DNA of 64,000 nucleotides from Congeria kusceri. Its lineage: Eukaryota > Mollusca > Bivalvia > Myida > Dreissenidae. The position numbers and the translations under genes were made by a program. The stretch covers positions 11,686,558 through 11,750,557 of the forward strand of contig CM051033.1 in assembly GCA_027627225.1 (NCBI GenBank). Direction: 5' to 3'. Positions 15,538 to 28,255 of the stretch are shown here, piece by piece; position 1 is the first letter of the stretch, and every line of letters begins with the position of its first letter. Under the pieces are notes generated by a model, which was not told the DNA's origin, made no database searches, and saw only the letters and a list, made by a program, of their open reading frames with translations.

Positions 15538-15590
15538 GTAAAAGGAGCCTGGGATAAGTGATGCGTTAGGAGTTTTGATAAGTATAGATA
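15538..15590. repeat. Single arm of a Tc1-like inverted-repeat element
   Basis: Matches the right arm found at 30,826-30,880 and 52,385-52,438. The left arm and about 290-base core present there are missing here; the virus-like block takes their place. Confidence 0.65.
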
Positions 15591-15756
15591 TAAATAAGAA
15601 AGACGTCATAATTTCACATATGGTAGATAACTGAGCAATGAATATCATTGTTCTATCTTATTTGCTTTTTATTTAAAGGGATAGAGAAACCATTCAAATT
15701 GGCAAGTGTTACCATCGATATAAAATTTTTAATCAAAAGTGAAAATTAAGTATTCG

Positions 15757-18700
15757 TTAGAAGAAAAACTTCGGAAACTTGCATTGGATTGCTGCGAACA
15801 TAGGTCTAAATTCTTCGTTGAGGTTTTTGAATTCGCCCTCGCCATTCATCATCATCTCCTAAAATACAAGAAACATAAATCAAAGGTCGTATTCCAGAAA
15901 CGTATTAAGTGAAATCTTATCATTAGCTTTAAGATAATTTTTGTAAGCATTTTATTTCTCGTATAAATGAAATTTTGCTAAATGTACACTAATTTTTAGC
16001 TTAATTGGATTCATTAATTTATATAACATTTCAAAAATATTACCTTACAAAAATTAGAACTTAAGTGAAAATACAATATTTTCACTTATATTTTTTCTGG
16101 AATAAGGCCCCAGTTTAAAAAAAATAATTTCGTGCACTGTCGGGTGTAATGTTCGATACGACTCTAGGAGGGAAAGAAGAAAAACATCGACAAAATCAAC
16201 TTTAAACAGACAATAAAATGAATATTAAAGTTTTTAGATGAATTTCAAGCAAATTGTCAAAAACTATTTTTATATGAATTAATCAATAGAAAGTATTTTA
16301 ATAATTATTCAAATCAAAAAAAATTAATTACTAAATGAAGTATTACATATTCTACGACAGTACTTTCGGAACCTTTTATAAGTTTGCAAAGCCAATAAAG
16401 TGAAAAATAAACTACATATAATATTGTATACACTATACATAGACATCCAGAGTGATCAGGTGCCTATCTAAAACTGATCGGCAAGAGCTGTTAAAACCAG
16501 TATGCCAATCTGGAATTTTTTCAGAGTAGGGCCATAACCTCAGTTCCTGAGGGCGATATGGCTGATTGTTGAACTTTACCAAGGTATTATGCCCCAAAAA
16601 CATTTTTATTAAGCTTGGAGAAGATCGGATGATAAATGTTAGACCTTGGAAAGAATGTAGTTTACTGACCGACCCACCGACCGACATTTGCAAACCAAAA
16701 TGTACCCCGCCATATTCGACGTGTGTGGCGGAGCTGGTAATAATCATAGACATATCAATCTGACTATTATTTAAAAAACACTCGCCCTCATCTCCTACCG
16801 ACAGTCCGACCGACATTTTGCAAACCATTATAACCAAATATAACCAGCCATCTTCGACGGATGCTGGGAGGGGGGTTGGTGTTGGTAATAATCATATAAA
16901 TATCAATCAGACTATTTGTTGTTAAAAAACACTCGCCCTCATCTCTTACCGACCGACCGACCAACATTTGCACACCAATATAACAACCCATCTTCGACGG
17001 GGGGCGGGGGAGGGGAAGGGGGCTGGCAAAAATCCTAGAAATATCAATTGAACTATTTGTTAAAAAAACACTCGCCCTCAACTCCTCGGCCATCTTCATA
17101 ACGTGTGGGCAGGAAGACTCGAGCAGCTTGATAATTTGTCCTGAAAACAAACGGTTTGAAAACTGTTATCAAGAGAAGGCGTTATAAAGGAATATACTAG
17201 TCCTGTTTACACATAATATACCATAAAAGGAGTATATAATGATAAGCGAATAAAAATCTATGTTTAATCCGAAAGCATGCATCATATGAAAACAGACGGT
17301 TTGAAGTTTTACTTGAGGTTATAATCATATGCTACTGTTTAGTTATTTTATTATTGCTTAAAACGCGACTGCGGTGTTTTCTATCCTTTAAATGGTGCCC
17401 ACAACGTATTGCATTTCATAAAACATCATTGCTGACAACGATTATATAATATCCCGGCACGCGGAAATATGTATCGGGTGTAAATTGCGTATACACCGAG
17501 AATGGAATGCTGAAAACATGGTCAATTATGGTTTAATTCAATCCACATTAATATATTTTGTTGTGCTTCATATGAACGTTTGTAGATATATAACTGTATA
17601 TAAACACTGAGGCCTGTCGTGGGAAACCCGGGATTAATGCATGTGCGCAATGTGTCGTCTCTTATTAGCCCGCACAGGCTAATCCGGGAAGACACTTTCC
17701 GCCTACAGTGGATTTATGTTGAGAAGAGACTTCCTTGAAACAGAAAATACCATAAAAGCGGAAGGTGTCGTTCAAGATGACACTTTACGCAGATGCATTA
17801 AGTCCGACATTGCCACGTCACGCCTCACACTAAATTTAAATCCTTAAAACTGCACCATCATAAAAACTGTATACTTACTGTCGTCATGGGTCGCCTCCTG
17901 ATAAATGGTCCAAGAATGGCATTTGGCAAACAGGGACGCAACTATTTTTATAAAGAAAACATAACACACACTAAAGAGATCTGAAGGACAACCAGTAATA
18001 TTATGAATTAAATCCTTTTTCACGTCGGAGAGTTTTGTTTTAAAAATATTTTTAGAACAATCGTATACTGTCAATCTCATTAAAATCATCTCAAGTCTGA
18101 CGCTACTATATTATCCGCTGACTGGATCTGAGGACATCGAATTAGGGGTCACGTTCAGATGACTTTTTGTCCGGAGCCAAACAAATTGTTGCCTTCAAAA
18201 TGTTGAGGTACAACTTGTAGATAAAACATAAAAACTATGCACGAAAGTAACGTGAACTTTTAAGGTGTCGAATCGCTTAAGCTACCACTATATCCAATGT
18301 TATCCACACGAAAATTAACTGTAAATAATTTATTCCCGAGGATCAGTTGGAAAGGCATCACATTTTTTTAAATCGTGGTCCAACTTGGATGTGCAAAAAG
18401 CAGTTTCATTGGGCACAGCAGGGCTGAGATTTGTATTGTTCGGAAGGTCACTTGAACGTGACCTGTTATACGATGCTTTCAGATCCTAACAACGTTAGGA
18501 TTTGATTTTAATGAGATTGGTATACTGTATGAAGTACATGCAAAATTGTCTCGGTAACGTAAGAGATGTACACGCATAAATACATGTGCATAAATACATG
18601 TGGTTATCGTAAAAAATCGCTCTACCTTCGAAATTCGGCCTGTTAATCCTAGTAGATTCATAAGATACAATTCAAGTCAATTATATTCAAACGTTTGAAA

Positions 18701-20182
18701 ACTATCTACATTTAAACTTGAACAAAAGTTTTTTTTTATGTTCAGAATATATTCAGCATATATTAAAAATATTACAAACATTATCAGTACTTGAAACCTT
18801 GATACTGTAACTTACATTCCATCATTGCGAAGGGCCACCCCGTCTTGCCACTTTCCACAGACGGGAATGCAGATTTCAAAGACGTCGTCACTGTATATAA
18901 ACGATGCAAAAATTGTGACATATTCCAGTCATATTTACATTTATTTTTATTTAAGCGGATGTGTCGCTTTCCTAATCAGTTGATTTTAACACTGAAATAA
19001 AAACGCGTCAAACAACATGTTTATTCACTTTTTATAAACGGTTATCTAAAATTGTAAAAAATGAAAAGTGCTCTTAAAAATCGCAGAAAAAAATCTTGAA
19101 AATTGGTGATGAACGGTAACTTTCTGTCGGACGCTAAACAGCGTCCTGCAACCGTAAATTCCTTGTAATGTTCATTTTCGTTCAAGAGTTGTTGAGCTTT
19201 ATTAATACTGCCACTGGTGTTTTGTTCAACCTTAAAATCAAAGGGTTTTAAACCAAATTCTGCCACGTGTTTTAAAAGATTGTATCATAACGTAATAAGT
19301 TATTACTACGAGTCGTATGAATCGACGTGGCGATTCAAAATATAGCATAATTGTGAAATAGTTACTCGAACGTACACACGCACTTTATTTCATGCAGTAG
19401 AATTATGTGTTTGGAAACTAGTGCAATAAGACAGACAATTATTGCAACATCACAATGTAATTATTTACAGACCGTTTGTTATCTAGGATAATATACATTA
19501 TATATTTATTCGGAATATACAGATTAAGAATAGTTATTAAAACGCACTTTACTACAAACTTTTTAAGTCAAGTCAAGGTCAAAAAACCATTTGTAACTCA
19601 ATCCATGCATGACATGAATACATGAGCAATACGCAGTAGTTAAATTTGCACACGAGGCGGGTTTATTGTGTTAGTTTTAGTTTCAATAGAGTTTGAAAAC
19701 CCAAGATTCACGTCACCCATGGCTTCAAATTTCAAGGGACCAAAACGAACATTTCAGTGTTTAAGCTACTGCAGTCAGAGGAAGTGTGTTTCTGTTTATG
19801 TGTTCAATGCTCTGGCAGTTTGTGTTAATAAAGAATAAAAACTTTTAAAGAATTTGCAAAATAAAAACTGCCATAATTATGATAATATATATTATTTTCT
19901 AGTGTTTTGAAGTTGGCAAACGGAAAATAACTGCATCAAAAATATACTTGTAATTAGACAGATTATTTGCTCGAGTAAAAATGTGTAATTGCCATTTTGC
20001 TTGTATCTAAAAGCAGGATTCTGCATCTATTGAAATCTCCGAAATAAAGTAAATTCCTGTGCAAAAACACAGTAACATTACTAACCTGGAAGTTGGTGTG
20101 TTCGCTCCACCGAGTTGCCGGGAAAACAAGTGACTAATGACGCCATGCCGAGGCCAAGAAATCCAACTATTGCGAATCTCAT
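15757..20182 (-). CDS. Spliced gene for a small secreted protein, copy A
   Basis: Exons on the minus strand: 20,086-20,182 (signal peptide, 32 codons plus one base), 18,816-18,890, 17,879-17,941, and one ending its acceptor at 17,140. A separate candidate terminal exon is 15,757-15,858. Donors are GTTAGT, GTAAGT and GTAAGT. All introns join in phase 1, and the exons stay open. TATAAAA is 80 bases before the ATG. The predicted secreted product is about 105-140 residues with a KCHSW motif and an SSCPHV motif. The fourth exon runs into a minisatellite at about 17,090; here it has no stop, while copies B and C stop soon after. The link to the terminal exon is uncertain because no good donor is left. 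Family not recognised. Confidence 0.6.
16640..17095. repeat. Divergent 140-150 base minisatellite
   Basis: Three units, each with GAGGGCGAGTGTTTTTTAA on minus and a C/G-rich segment, overlap the end of the fourth exon of the secreted-protein gene. The same repeat is in copies B (split by the LINE) and C. Confidence 0.7.
17608..17828. repeat. Foldback element in an intron, copy A
   Basis: GTGTCGTC-type and GACGACAC-type segments face each other around a core. The block is present in copies B and C at the same intron position, with internal deletions in B. It resembles palindromic MITEs abundant in bivalve genomes. Confidence 0.6.
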
Positions 20183-21540
20183 GTTGAACAATGATAATTG
20201 CAAACTGCCAGTCAGACTTTTAAATATTGCAACGACTGACTTTATTACTGCCGTGGCTCTGTTTTATACGAAGATTTGAAATTTCCTCGTCACGCGGTAT
20301 GTTTTTAAAATGAGGCCCTTCGGAGTACGAGCAACGGCTAAATGTTATTTAAACAGGTTGATTTTATAGTCGATTTAAATTTAGTTGGTAATGAGGGGAT
20401 GAACAATTTACTGCAAATGTGAGAAATAGTGGTTTTCTGTGAATGATTAAGCTGCAGTCGGCTGTATTTAAAAATCTGATTTACGTTTAACTATTCGTCC
20501 ATGTTTGCAACGATTCACACTTTTTTACTGACTGTAACTGAATCAGTATTAACACCATCATCATCCAAACAACAACAAAAACAACATTTATTTGACAATA
20601 TGCTTATAAAAAACTAGCCTACAGTTTATGTACATAACAAAAAGGCATGTGACATTATAGAAACAAACAACCACATTAAAATGGTATAAATCAATATATA
20701 TAATTAATTTACAGTTGTTTGTCGGCTAATAAACAACGATTTGGAGTTCTGATGCGTCGGAATTAAACCACAAGGGCGTTAGCCCAAGTGGTTAAATATA
20801 CAGCATCAGAACGACAAATCGTTGTTTATTAGCCGATAAACAACAATAATGCGAAAATTATTTCGATTTGAACATAACCTGACCACATTTTCTGCAATTT
20901 AAATGCGAACTATATTTTACAGTTTTGGAACTATGTGTTCGGGTTGTTTATTGGTAGTTTAACAATAGTGAATTTTGTTCTTTGTCTGCGCCTGTGATGT
21001 TGGAATTCAAGGTATATAATCCATTTTAAGTTAAGGTTATCTAGTTGAATAAAAGATATATGTATATAACATTAACATTAAAAATATACAGTGTTCGAGA
21101 CGCGTGTCTTTTCATTCATCATAAAGGCATCAGTAATCGCTATAAACGCAATAAATGCATTATAATAGCGGTCGCTTGAAAAATTGATCTTGAAATTATA
21201 CAACGTAATGCCTTATAATCTAAAGGTGTGACTATTGAGCATCAGAATTATATTCACATTTAATATTATATGTTTGAAACATATCAAACCCAAAGATTAA
21301 ACTTTTACGATTTCTTTAACTAAAACATTTTTTTTTTTGACTATACTTATGCTCTGGGCCTCTACCGAATACTGCAAGGGAACACACCGCGATGTCCTGA
21401 AACGCACGAGGATCTCGATATTCTCAACGATTTGTTAAAAGACTCTCTGGTATCTGCGATATAACAAAAAACGTGAAATTTGGTTGTATCAAATTGTCTC
21501 GGTCATTATGACATCGAATAACAAAAAATGGGAATTGAAA
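20183..21540. other. Promoter flank of the secreted-protein gene and unique-looking spacer
   Basis: A TATA box (minus, 20,268-20,262) for the secreted-protein gene is the only signal besides the palindrome at 20,714. No coding region is seen. Confidence 0.6.
20714..20844. repeat. 131-base palindromic element, copy A
   Basis: The outer arms (about 40 bases, GTTTGTCGGCTAATAAACAA and its complement) are nearly perfect. An inner hairpin AACCAC-GGGC-GTTA-GCCC-GTGGTT sits at the centre. The whole element could fold as one cruciform. Confidence 0.85.
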
Positions 21541-21822
21541 CAACAACACCACAACCATCAAGAACAACAACTTCGACTGCTGCTGATGTTGCTATTGTTG
21601 CTGCAACTGCTGTTGATACTGCTGCTGCTACTACTACTGCTGCTACTTCTAAAACTACTACTACTACTATTACTGCTACTACTACTACTACTACTAGTAC
21701 TACGATTACTACTACCACAACAACAACAACAACAACAACAACATAAACAAACACAACAACAACAACAACAACTACTACTACTACTACAACTGCAACTGCT
21801 TCTACTACCACTACCACTACCA

Positions 21823-21864
<42 letters not shown>

Positions 21865-22052
21865 TTACTTCTACTACTACTACTATTACTACTACTACTA
21901 CTACAACAACAACAACAACAACAACAACATAAACAAAAACAACAACAGCAACAACAACAACTACTACTACTACCACTACCACTACCACTGCCACTTCTAC
22001 TGCTACTACTACCACTACCGCTAACACTACCACTACTACTACTACTACTTTG
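21541..22052. repeat. CTA/CAA/CTG compound microsatellite, copy A
   Basis: About 510 bases of trinucleotide repeats. The long poly-Leu, poly-Gln and poly-Val frames here are by-products. It ends directly at the tRNA-like head of a SINE. Confidence 0.95.
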
Positions 22053-22055
22053 CCG

Positions 22056-22351
22056 GGCCGGCTAGCTCAGTTGATAGAGCGCTGGACTACAAATCCGAGG
22101 ATCGCGGGTTCGATTCCCAGCCCGGCCACATAAGTTGTGTGGGGATTGGTCATGAAATTATTTCTACGGCCATTTCTCCGCCTACCTCTGATTCAAGTAG
22201 GGCAGTTGTCAGTTACGGCCATAAGAATGTGCGCTTAGTACTGGTAAACCAGCTTACCCAGGAAAAGTGTGAGTAGGTTAACTGACCGCTGTTATATGAC
22301 TGAAATACTGTTGAATATGGCGAAATATCCAAACAAACAGACAAACAAACC
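22056..22351 (+). mobile_element. tRNA-derived SINE, copy A
   Basis: Positions 22,056-22,128 fold like a tRNA with box A (TAGCTCAGTTGA) and box B (GGTTCGATTCC). The anticodon would be ACA, the T stem has two mismatches, and copies B and C have TTGG in box A. A conserved 170-base body follows, ending in AAACAAAC repeats. This fits a bivalve SINE with a shared central domain (Meta-SINE type is my guess). It is not a working tRNA gene. Confidence 0.75.
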
Positions 22352-22556
22352 ACTACTACTACCACTACAACAACAACAACAACAACAACAACAACTACTA
22401 CTACCACTACTACTACTACTACTTCTACTACTACTAATAATAATCATACTTAGGTAAAGAATTGAAAGCATAATACTTTGCAAATAATTATAATTATTTA
22501 TTTAGTATTAGTATGTACTTGAAGATGAAATAATAAAACTAATATTTATTATTTTA

Positions 22557-23353
22557 GTGTACACAAAGTCGCCCTCTACATTTACAGTTTTTGCATTGTT
22601 TTGACCTATTAGGGTATTTTCCTTCACAAGGGACACTCTTTGCTCATGCATGTTCTTAACATTGACACTTTCTACCTTTTCACTAACTTTGTTACTTAAT
22701 CTTTGTATGGAGGACTGGGTGGGGGCTATTATATTAGCGTTGCTAAGAATTCTGCGCACACCGGTATTGCTGACTGGTGTTGTGCACAGTCCAAGCTGAA
22801 GGCCTATGTTTACTTTTGCGGCACGCCTACCACGACCTGTTTTTACAATCAACCTCCTCGTAAAGATTGCGATACTTGCTAATGTATGAACACTATGTAC
22901 ATTTTAGCCGCTCACGCCAACCCAACCTAGACTCCACCTAATGGAGGTAGCGGCATTAAAATTTAAATCGCCATCACAGTTTGGTTTAATTTGAGTATGT
23001 TCTTTAAATGCAGTGTTGAAAAGAACCTGGACCTCAGCCTGAGCCATCCACTTATTGGTATACAAGTCTGGATGTAGTTACGAGTCATTAAAACTACTGT
23101 ACTCGTCAACTACATTAGTGGCATTGGGACGGGGCCGTAACGTTGACACAGTCGTGTCCGTACCATCGGTATCTTTGAAGGTTAGTACATTGTTATTGTC
23201 ATGTATTCTACTATCGAATGACTTCTTTTCCAATCTCACATACTTCTTATCAGCAACAGTAGGAAAAGAAAGAGTTTTACCCTTGTTGGGACTCCCGAGC
23301 CCCTTCTTGAACCCGCTTTTTCGCAAAGCCGGCATAGCGACTAGACTTATCAC
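22557..23353 (-). pseudogene. Mutator-like transposase remnant, copy A
   Basis: The minus-strand coding trace shows a basic start, then WRERLKCTKCSY, GRGRRAAKVNIGLQLGL and SNTGVRRIL, typical of the animal Mutator-like transposase domain. A TAA replaces a serine codon near 23,080, and the frame shifts around 22,850. The C-terminal catalytic part is missing. Copies B and C have different breaks. Confidence 0.65.
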
Positions 23354-24167
23354 AATTAAAAAATAGTAAACTATTATATATGTACACTAATCATATCTAA
23401 CTTACACTAGTAATCACAATAATGTGTAAACATGCACAGAAAACCTTTTTATTTCCACAGATTACACAGCACTGAGTACTGGATACAGACTGAAGGTTGC
23501 TGGAGACTGGCCTAGAAGGAATTCACATCTCACCCACAGGTTCAGGTGTGACAAAAGACTGTTAATTAGTACCTGGCATTGACATGTTTTGTTTATTGTG
23601 TGTCAGGAGGTACAGTCTGTTGAATGTTATGTAAACAAACCCTTTTATGGGGTCAAATGGCATCTGAAATGCTACTTTTATATGGATTTTACCGCCAAAA
23701 ATGCAGATTTTGTTTTTTAGCTCAAAAACAGCTTGAAAACCTGTTGTGTAACATTTAAAATGCTAATGAAGATTTTTTTCACTTTTGATATTATATATTA
23801 CATCTGCTATGCCTATTAAAATCCAAAGTTATGCTTAATTCTGATTTAAAATAATGTTTTCCAAGATGTACCTAAGTACATGTTTTCTGTCTAAATTCTT
23901 GTCTCGAAATGCCTTTATATGTGGTATATTTCATTATTATTTTTTTCCAATAAATCCTTATACCAGTGTGATAGAAATTCATGTTCTTTCTCGAAATAGA
24001 TCAGATTTATGAAAAATGAGTTTTTTTTTCAAATTTGAAAGGGTTGGGTTCTCTTCATGGTCAAATTACCCCAAAACGGAAGCCACATCCTCTGGGCTGT
24101 CAGTTAGATAATAAACACATATGGTTCAGTGTATAATGCATATGATTTTTAAAATACAGTTTAAATG
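23354..24167. other. Gene-free A/T-rich spacer, copy A
   Basis: No coding or structural signal seen. It is matched in copies B (42,205-43,008) and C (59,961-60,764) with scattered differences. Confidence 0.5.
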
Positions 24168-25328
24168 ATATGTTTTGGTATCAATTTAAAGGTATATATA
24201 TAAGAAATAAGAAAAAAGGTGTTTCTTTGGCACTACTTTGTTCTTAGTGGTTCCCAGTTTCATAGCTTTGGCCCATGTATTCATGCACAAAATGGCAGCC
24301 TCCATGCCCGTCAAAACCGGTGTGTTTATTCTAAGGTTAATATTTTGAGTTACAACACATATAATTTTTTGACATTCATTTTTGTCAAAGGTTATGGCCT
24401 TATGTTTCCAACGATGTATGGTGATATATTGAAAAGTATCTTGGTCATGGTGAAAATTGAGATCAAACATTGTATATTTGAACAATGAAGGAACTTATTT
24501 GCGCATGCGTAACCTTGACGTGTATTAACAACCAGTCAGCGAGTGTATTATATGGAATGTTGCCTATCGCTTATTAACAGGGGATATTCACAATGTCATA
24601 TTACACGACCTGTAAACACTGGCATGTAAATTGAAAATGCAAATTGAGCCAATGCAACTTCCGCGTAGGCAGCTCAGAACAGGACATTATTTAAAACGTA
24701 AACAAAGTAAAGAGGTATGTCTGGAATTTTCCACATTGGATCATTTTTTCCATTCACCTCCGAGAAGAAAAGGAGCCAATTTTTAGCTCACCTGAGCACA
24801 AAGTGCTAATAATGGTGAGCTTATGTGATCGCCCGTTGTCCGTCGTCCGTGCGTGTGTGCGTGCGTGCGTTCGTCCGTCGTCAACCCTGTATTCAAATAA
24901 CAACTCCTCCTAAACCACTTGGCAGATTTTCACCAAACTTCACAGGAATGATATTTGGGTGACCAACTTTCAAAGTTGTTCCTATCGTTACGGCCCTGGG
25001 ATCAAAACTGGCCACGCCCACGGGGTCACATGATTTATATAGAATTAAATAGAAAAATGACTTTAAAAATGTCCGGCTCAGAGGTTTCTTATTCGGTATG
25101 TAACGCTGTATAGTGATCTTCTTCAAAGACTGTTCAAATTATGCCCCTGGGGTCAAAACTGGCCACGCCCCGGGGGTCACATGGTTTATATAAAGTAAAA
25201 TAGGAAAATGTCTTTAAAAATCATCTCCTCTGAAACCGCAAGGCCCAGAGGTTTCGAATTTGGTATGTAACATCCTATAGTGGTCCTCTACAAAGACTGT
25301 TCAAATTATGCCCCATGGGTCAAAACTG
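24168..25328. repeat. 1.16 kb segment, single copy in A
   Basis: Runs from ATATGTTTTGGTATC to ATGGGTCAAAACTG. The same segment is tandemly present three times in copy B and twice in copy C. It includes the CACCTGAGCACAAAGTGCTAA block and a GT/CG-rich run (24,845-24,880). Confidence 0.8.
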
Positions 25329-25800
25329 ACCACACGCCAAGGGTCACATGGTTCATATAGCCTTAAATAGCAAAATGACTTTAAAATTCTTCTCCTTTGA
25401 AACCGCAAGGCCTAGAGGTTTCATGTTTGGTATATAGTGGTCCTCTACAAATACTGTTCAAATTATGCCGCTGGGGTCAAAACAACTGGTCACGCCCGGG
25501 GGATCACATGGTTTATATAGACTTAAATAACAAAATGATTTTTAAAATATTCTTCTCAGAAACGACAAGGCCCACAGCTTTCCTATATTTGGTACGTAAC
25601 ATTGCATAGTGGTCCTCTACAAAGATTGTTTAAATTATGCCCCTGGGGTCAAATATGGCCACACCCCGAGGGGTCACATGGTTTATATAGACTTAAATTG
25701 AAAAAGGAGTTTTAAAATCTTTACCTGAAACCGCAAGGCCCAGAGGTTTGTTCAAGATTGTTCAACTTATGCCCCTGGGATCAAAATAAGCCACGCCTCG
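24990..25800. repeat. Divergent tandem repeats of 130-175 bases
   Basis: TTCAAATTATGCCCCTGGGG followed by GGTCACATGGTTTATATAG recurs about every 130-175 bases (near 25,133, 25,299, 25,455, 25,628, 25,760). Confidence 0.8.
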
Positions 25801-26714
25801 GGGATGCACATTTCAATTGGGTTACGGTGGGGATTTCTTTTTAACTAGCAGATGCAATGTTAGGATTTATTCATTCGGGACTACTGGCGGGAAATTTTCA
25901 CAACATTTGATTGGATGTTGAGAAAGGTCAAAAGTTGGGTTAAATAGCTTCGCCGCAATATAAGACATTGATTGGCATATTTTTGTTTCACGCGAGATCT
26001 CTGGAATTAATAATTCAATAAAATGTCTATGTAGTGCATCCATACAAAGAGGACAGGCGCATATAGCCTGGTCGTTCCGGTCTTGCTTGTCTGGACCATA
26101 ACTTACTTGGCCGTAGATGGAGGGATTTTAGAATTACTTAGCACTAATGTTTGCCACAATGAGATGGTGTGTAGCGCTCATGAATATGGTCCGCAAGTTA
26201 AAAGTCAAGGTCCTAGACGTCAAATGTCAAAATTGGCACTTTGATTGTCCGTGCTATATATTGCCATGGATTTTGTAACTTCTTGCTTGTCCAGACTATA
26301 ACTTGGCCATGGATTGATGCATTTTCAAATTACTTTGCACAATTGTTTGCATAAATTAAATGACATGTCATGCGCATAGATCAAGAATGTAGATCAGAGG
26401 TCAAGGTCATATTTAAAGGTCAATGTCGAAATTGGCTTTTTGCTTGTCCGGGCTTATAATGTAGCCCAAACTCTTCTCAATGGTTACTTCCCCATGGGTA
26501 CTCTTCACAGTTACAACTGCCACCACCAGTTAAAAATACAAATTTGGAAATCTTCAGGGGAGACAATTATGAGGAGATTGAAGATTTATTTTTTACAAAA
26601 TTTTAATTTCGACATTGATAATTTATAGCAATGACACACACATGATCCAGGTATATATATATTACGAGTTAAAATGAAAAACAAAAATAAAAAAATAGAC
26701 ATAATAACGTTGTC
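25801..26714. other. Spacer with two diverged 180-base repeats, copy A
   Basis: CTTGCTTGTC...ATAACTT...TTGGCC blocks occur twice (about 26,083 and 26,282), with AGGTCAAGGTCA-like stretches. No gene. Confidence 0.5.
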
Positions 26715-28255
26715 GAACCAGTACCATTACTTTAACGCACCGTTATTGTGACTTATTTCTCTTTAACAGTATTTTTTCTTCTGTTAAAATATGCAATGTG
26801 CAAGGTGGACACTTGGTTGAAATGATTATTCCCTGACAGCGTGTCTCCTGGGTATTGTAATGTATCCCGAACCCAAATTTCTTGACACATTCGAATGTTC
26901 AGCAGATCAAAGACAAGTGCATAGTCAGCTTCAGCTTTTGTCGAAATCGCGAATGCATTCTGTATTTATTACGGGCGACCTAGCCTTTAAATGGAATTTA
27001 CTTTCTTAGAAGTTGCATGACCTATATAAATTGAATTGGATAAAATTGTAAAGCGTGTGTAAGGCGTTAAAAGTTCACGTTAAAAGTTCACGACCATGAT
27101 TTCAAGTCAGAAAGGCCGCAAGAAATATTTGAGAATAACGTGTGGTTAATAATGAATTGTCATCAATTGAAATGGACGAAATTATAAAGCAATTGTAACA
27201 TACATGTTTGAATAGAATACTACTGTAATTTTTATGATCATTTTAAAGTCGCATGTATCAAATAGTGTTGAACACACAACAATGTATGATAAACCGACAG
27301 ACTGATTACCGGTAGTTAAGTGAAGGCGCCACTTTTTCTTTCTTATACTTATATTTTTGCAACTTATATTTTTGCAATTAAAATTGGAACTGGAACTTCT
27401 TTTAACTATGCTCCGTTCTAAATCGTAACTTCTTTTTCCACTTCTTTTTCCGTTGTTGATGGGTAGTTTAACAACGATAATTTTGTTCTTTGTCTATAGA
27501 AAAAGTAGCGGGTATTATGTAAATATTTTCGTTCAGCCTTGGCAGCTTCCATGTTTCTCAGCCTCGCATGATAAACTTGATCTTTATCCAACACTCACAT
27601 GATGTTTTCGTTTTAAAAACCTCTATTCCCATTAGTATGTACTAATTAAGAACGTTATAAAATACCTAGCTGTGTTTGTTGTTTTGTGTTTTTGTTTGTA
27701 TACGAGTTTAGGAGTAATTACTTCACAACATCAAGGTTTATGTGAACGAATAATAAGTGTGTGAAATCAACCCTCGTTTAAGATAGTGGACACAAATTGA
27801 AAAGTAATGCATAAATTGCTTAAGAAACTGATTACTGATTGCAATGAGATTACTTGCGAATTTAATTCAAATTATGTAAGTGCACTTTATAGAGCACTTT
27901 TTAGCGCAAAATGCTCAGTACGAATCAATGTTGATAGCAACCTATGTCAGGTGGAACATACTTGTTTATTAGTGGGAATGTTTAATTACATTACACTTTT
28001 ATATAAAACAAATGTTATTTCTAAATGCTTTACTATGATTTTTTGGCCTTTACCGGAAACCTATGGACCTTATTCATTCACGAAATACGCCGTCTTGTTG
28101 AGTTTAAATCCATCCTGCCATGGCTAAATTCAACCTCCGCGCAGAGATTTGTGTCCTAGCATAGCTCAATTTTTTTAAATCCTGTCGGCCACGTGACCAT
28201 AGACAAACACTTGGCGCAAAATAAAATCGTGGACAAGCACATGATAAAAACATGC
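26715..28255. other. Segment inverted relative to copy B
   Basis: Its reverse complement is at 48,036-49,713. The flanks on both sides are collinear between copies. No gene is seen. Confidence 0.8.

Noticed and set aside
15433..15648. 71-codon minus-strand frame across the junction zone
   Set aside because: It crosses the C and G runs and the virus/host border, with no promoter or recognised sequence.
16433..17150. Minus-strand frames of 134 and 120 codons
   Set aside because: Mostly minisatellite; only the first about 25 codons of the second frame overlap a real exon candidate.
21484..22065. Long poly-Leu/Gln and poly-Val frames (also at 40,229-40,935 and 57,991-58,691)
   Set aside because: Translations of trinucleotide microsatellites on both strands, not genes.
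22056..22128. tRNA gene (also 40,926-40,998 and 58,682-58,754)
   Set aside because: Anticodon ACA, mismatched T stem and a conserved SINE body downstream indicate the head of a retroposon.
24990..25800. CRISPR-like regular repeats
   Set aside because: Units are long, diverged and continuous without spacers, in eukaryotic DNA; a minisatellite explains them.
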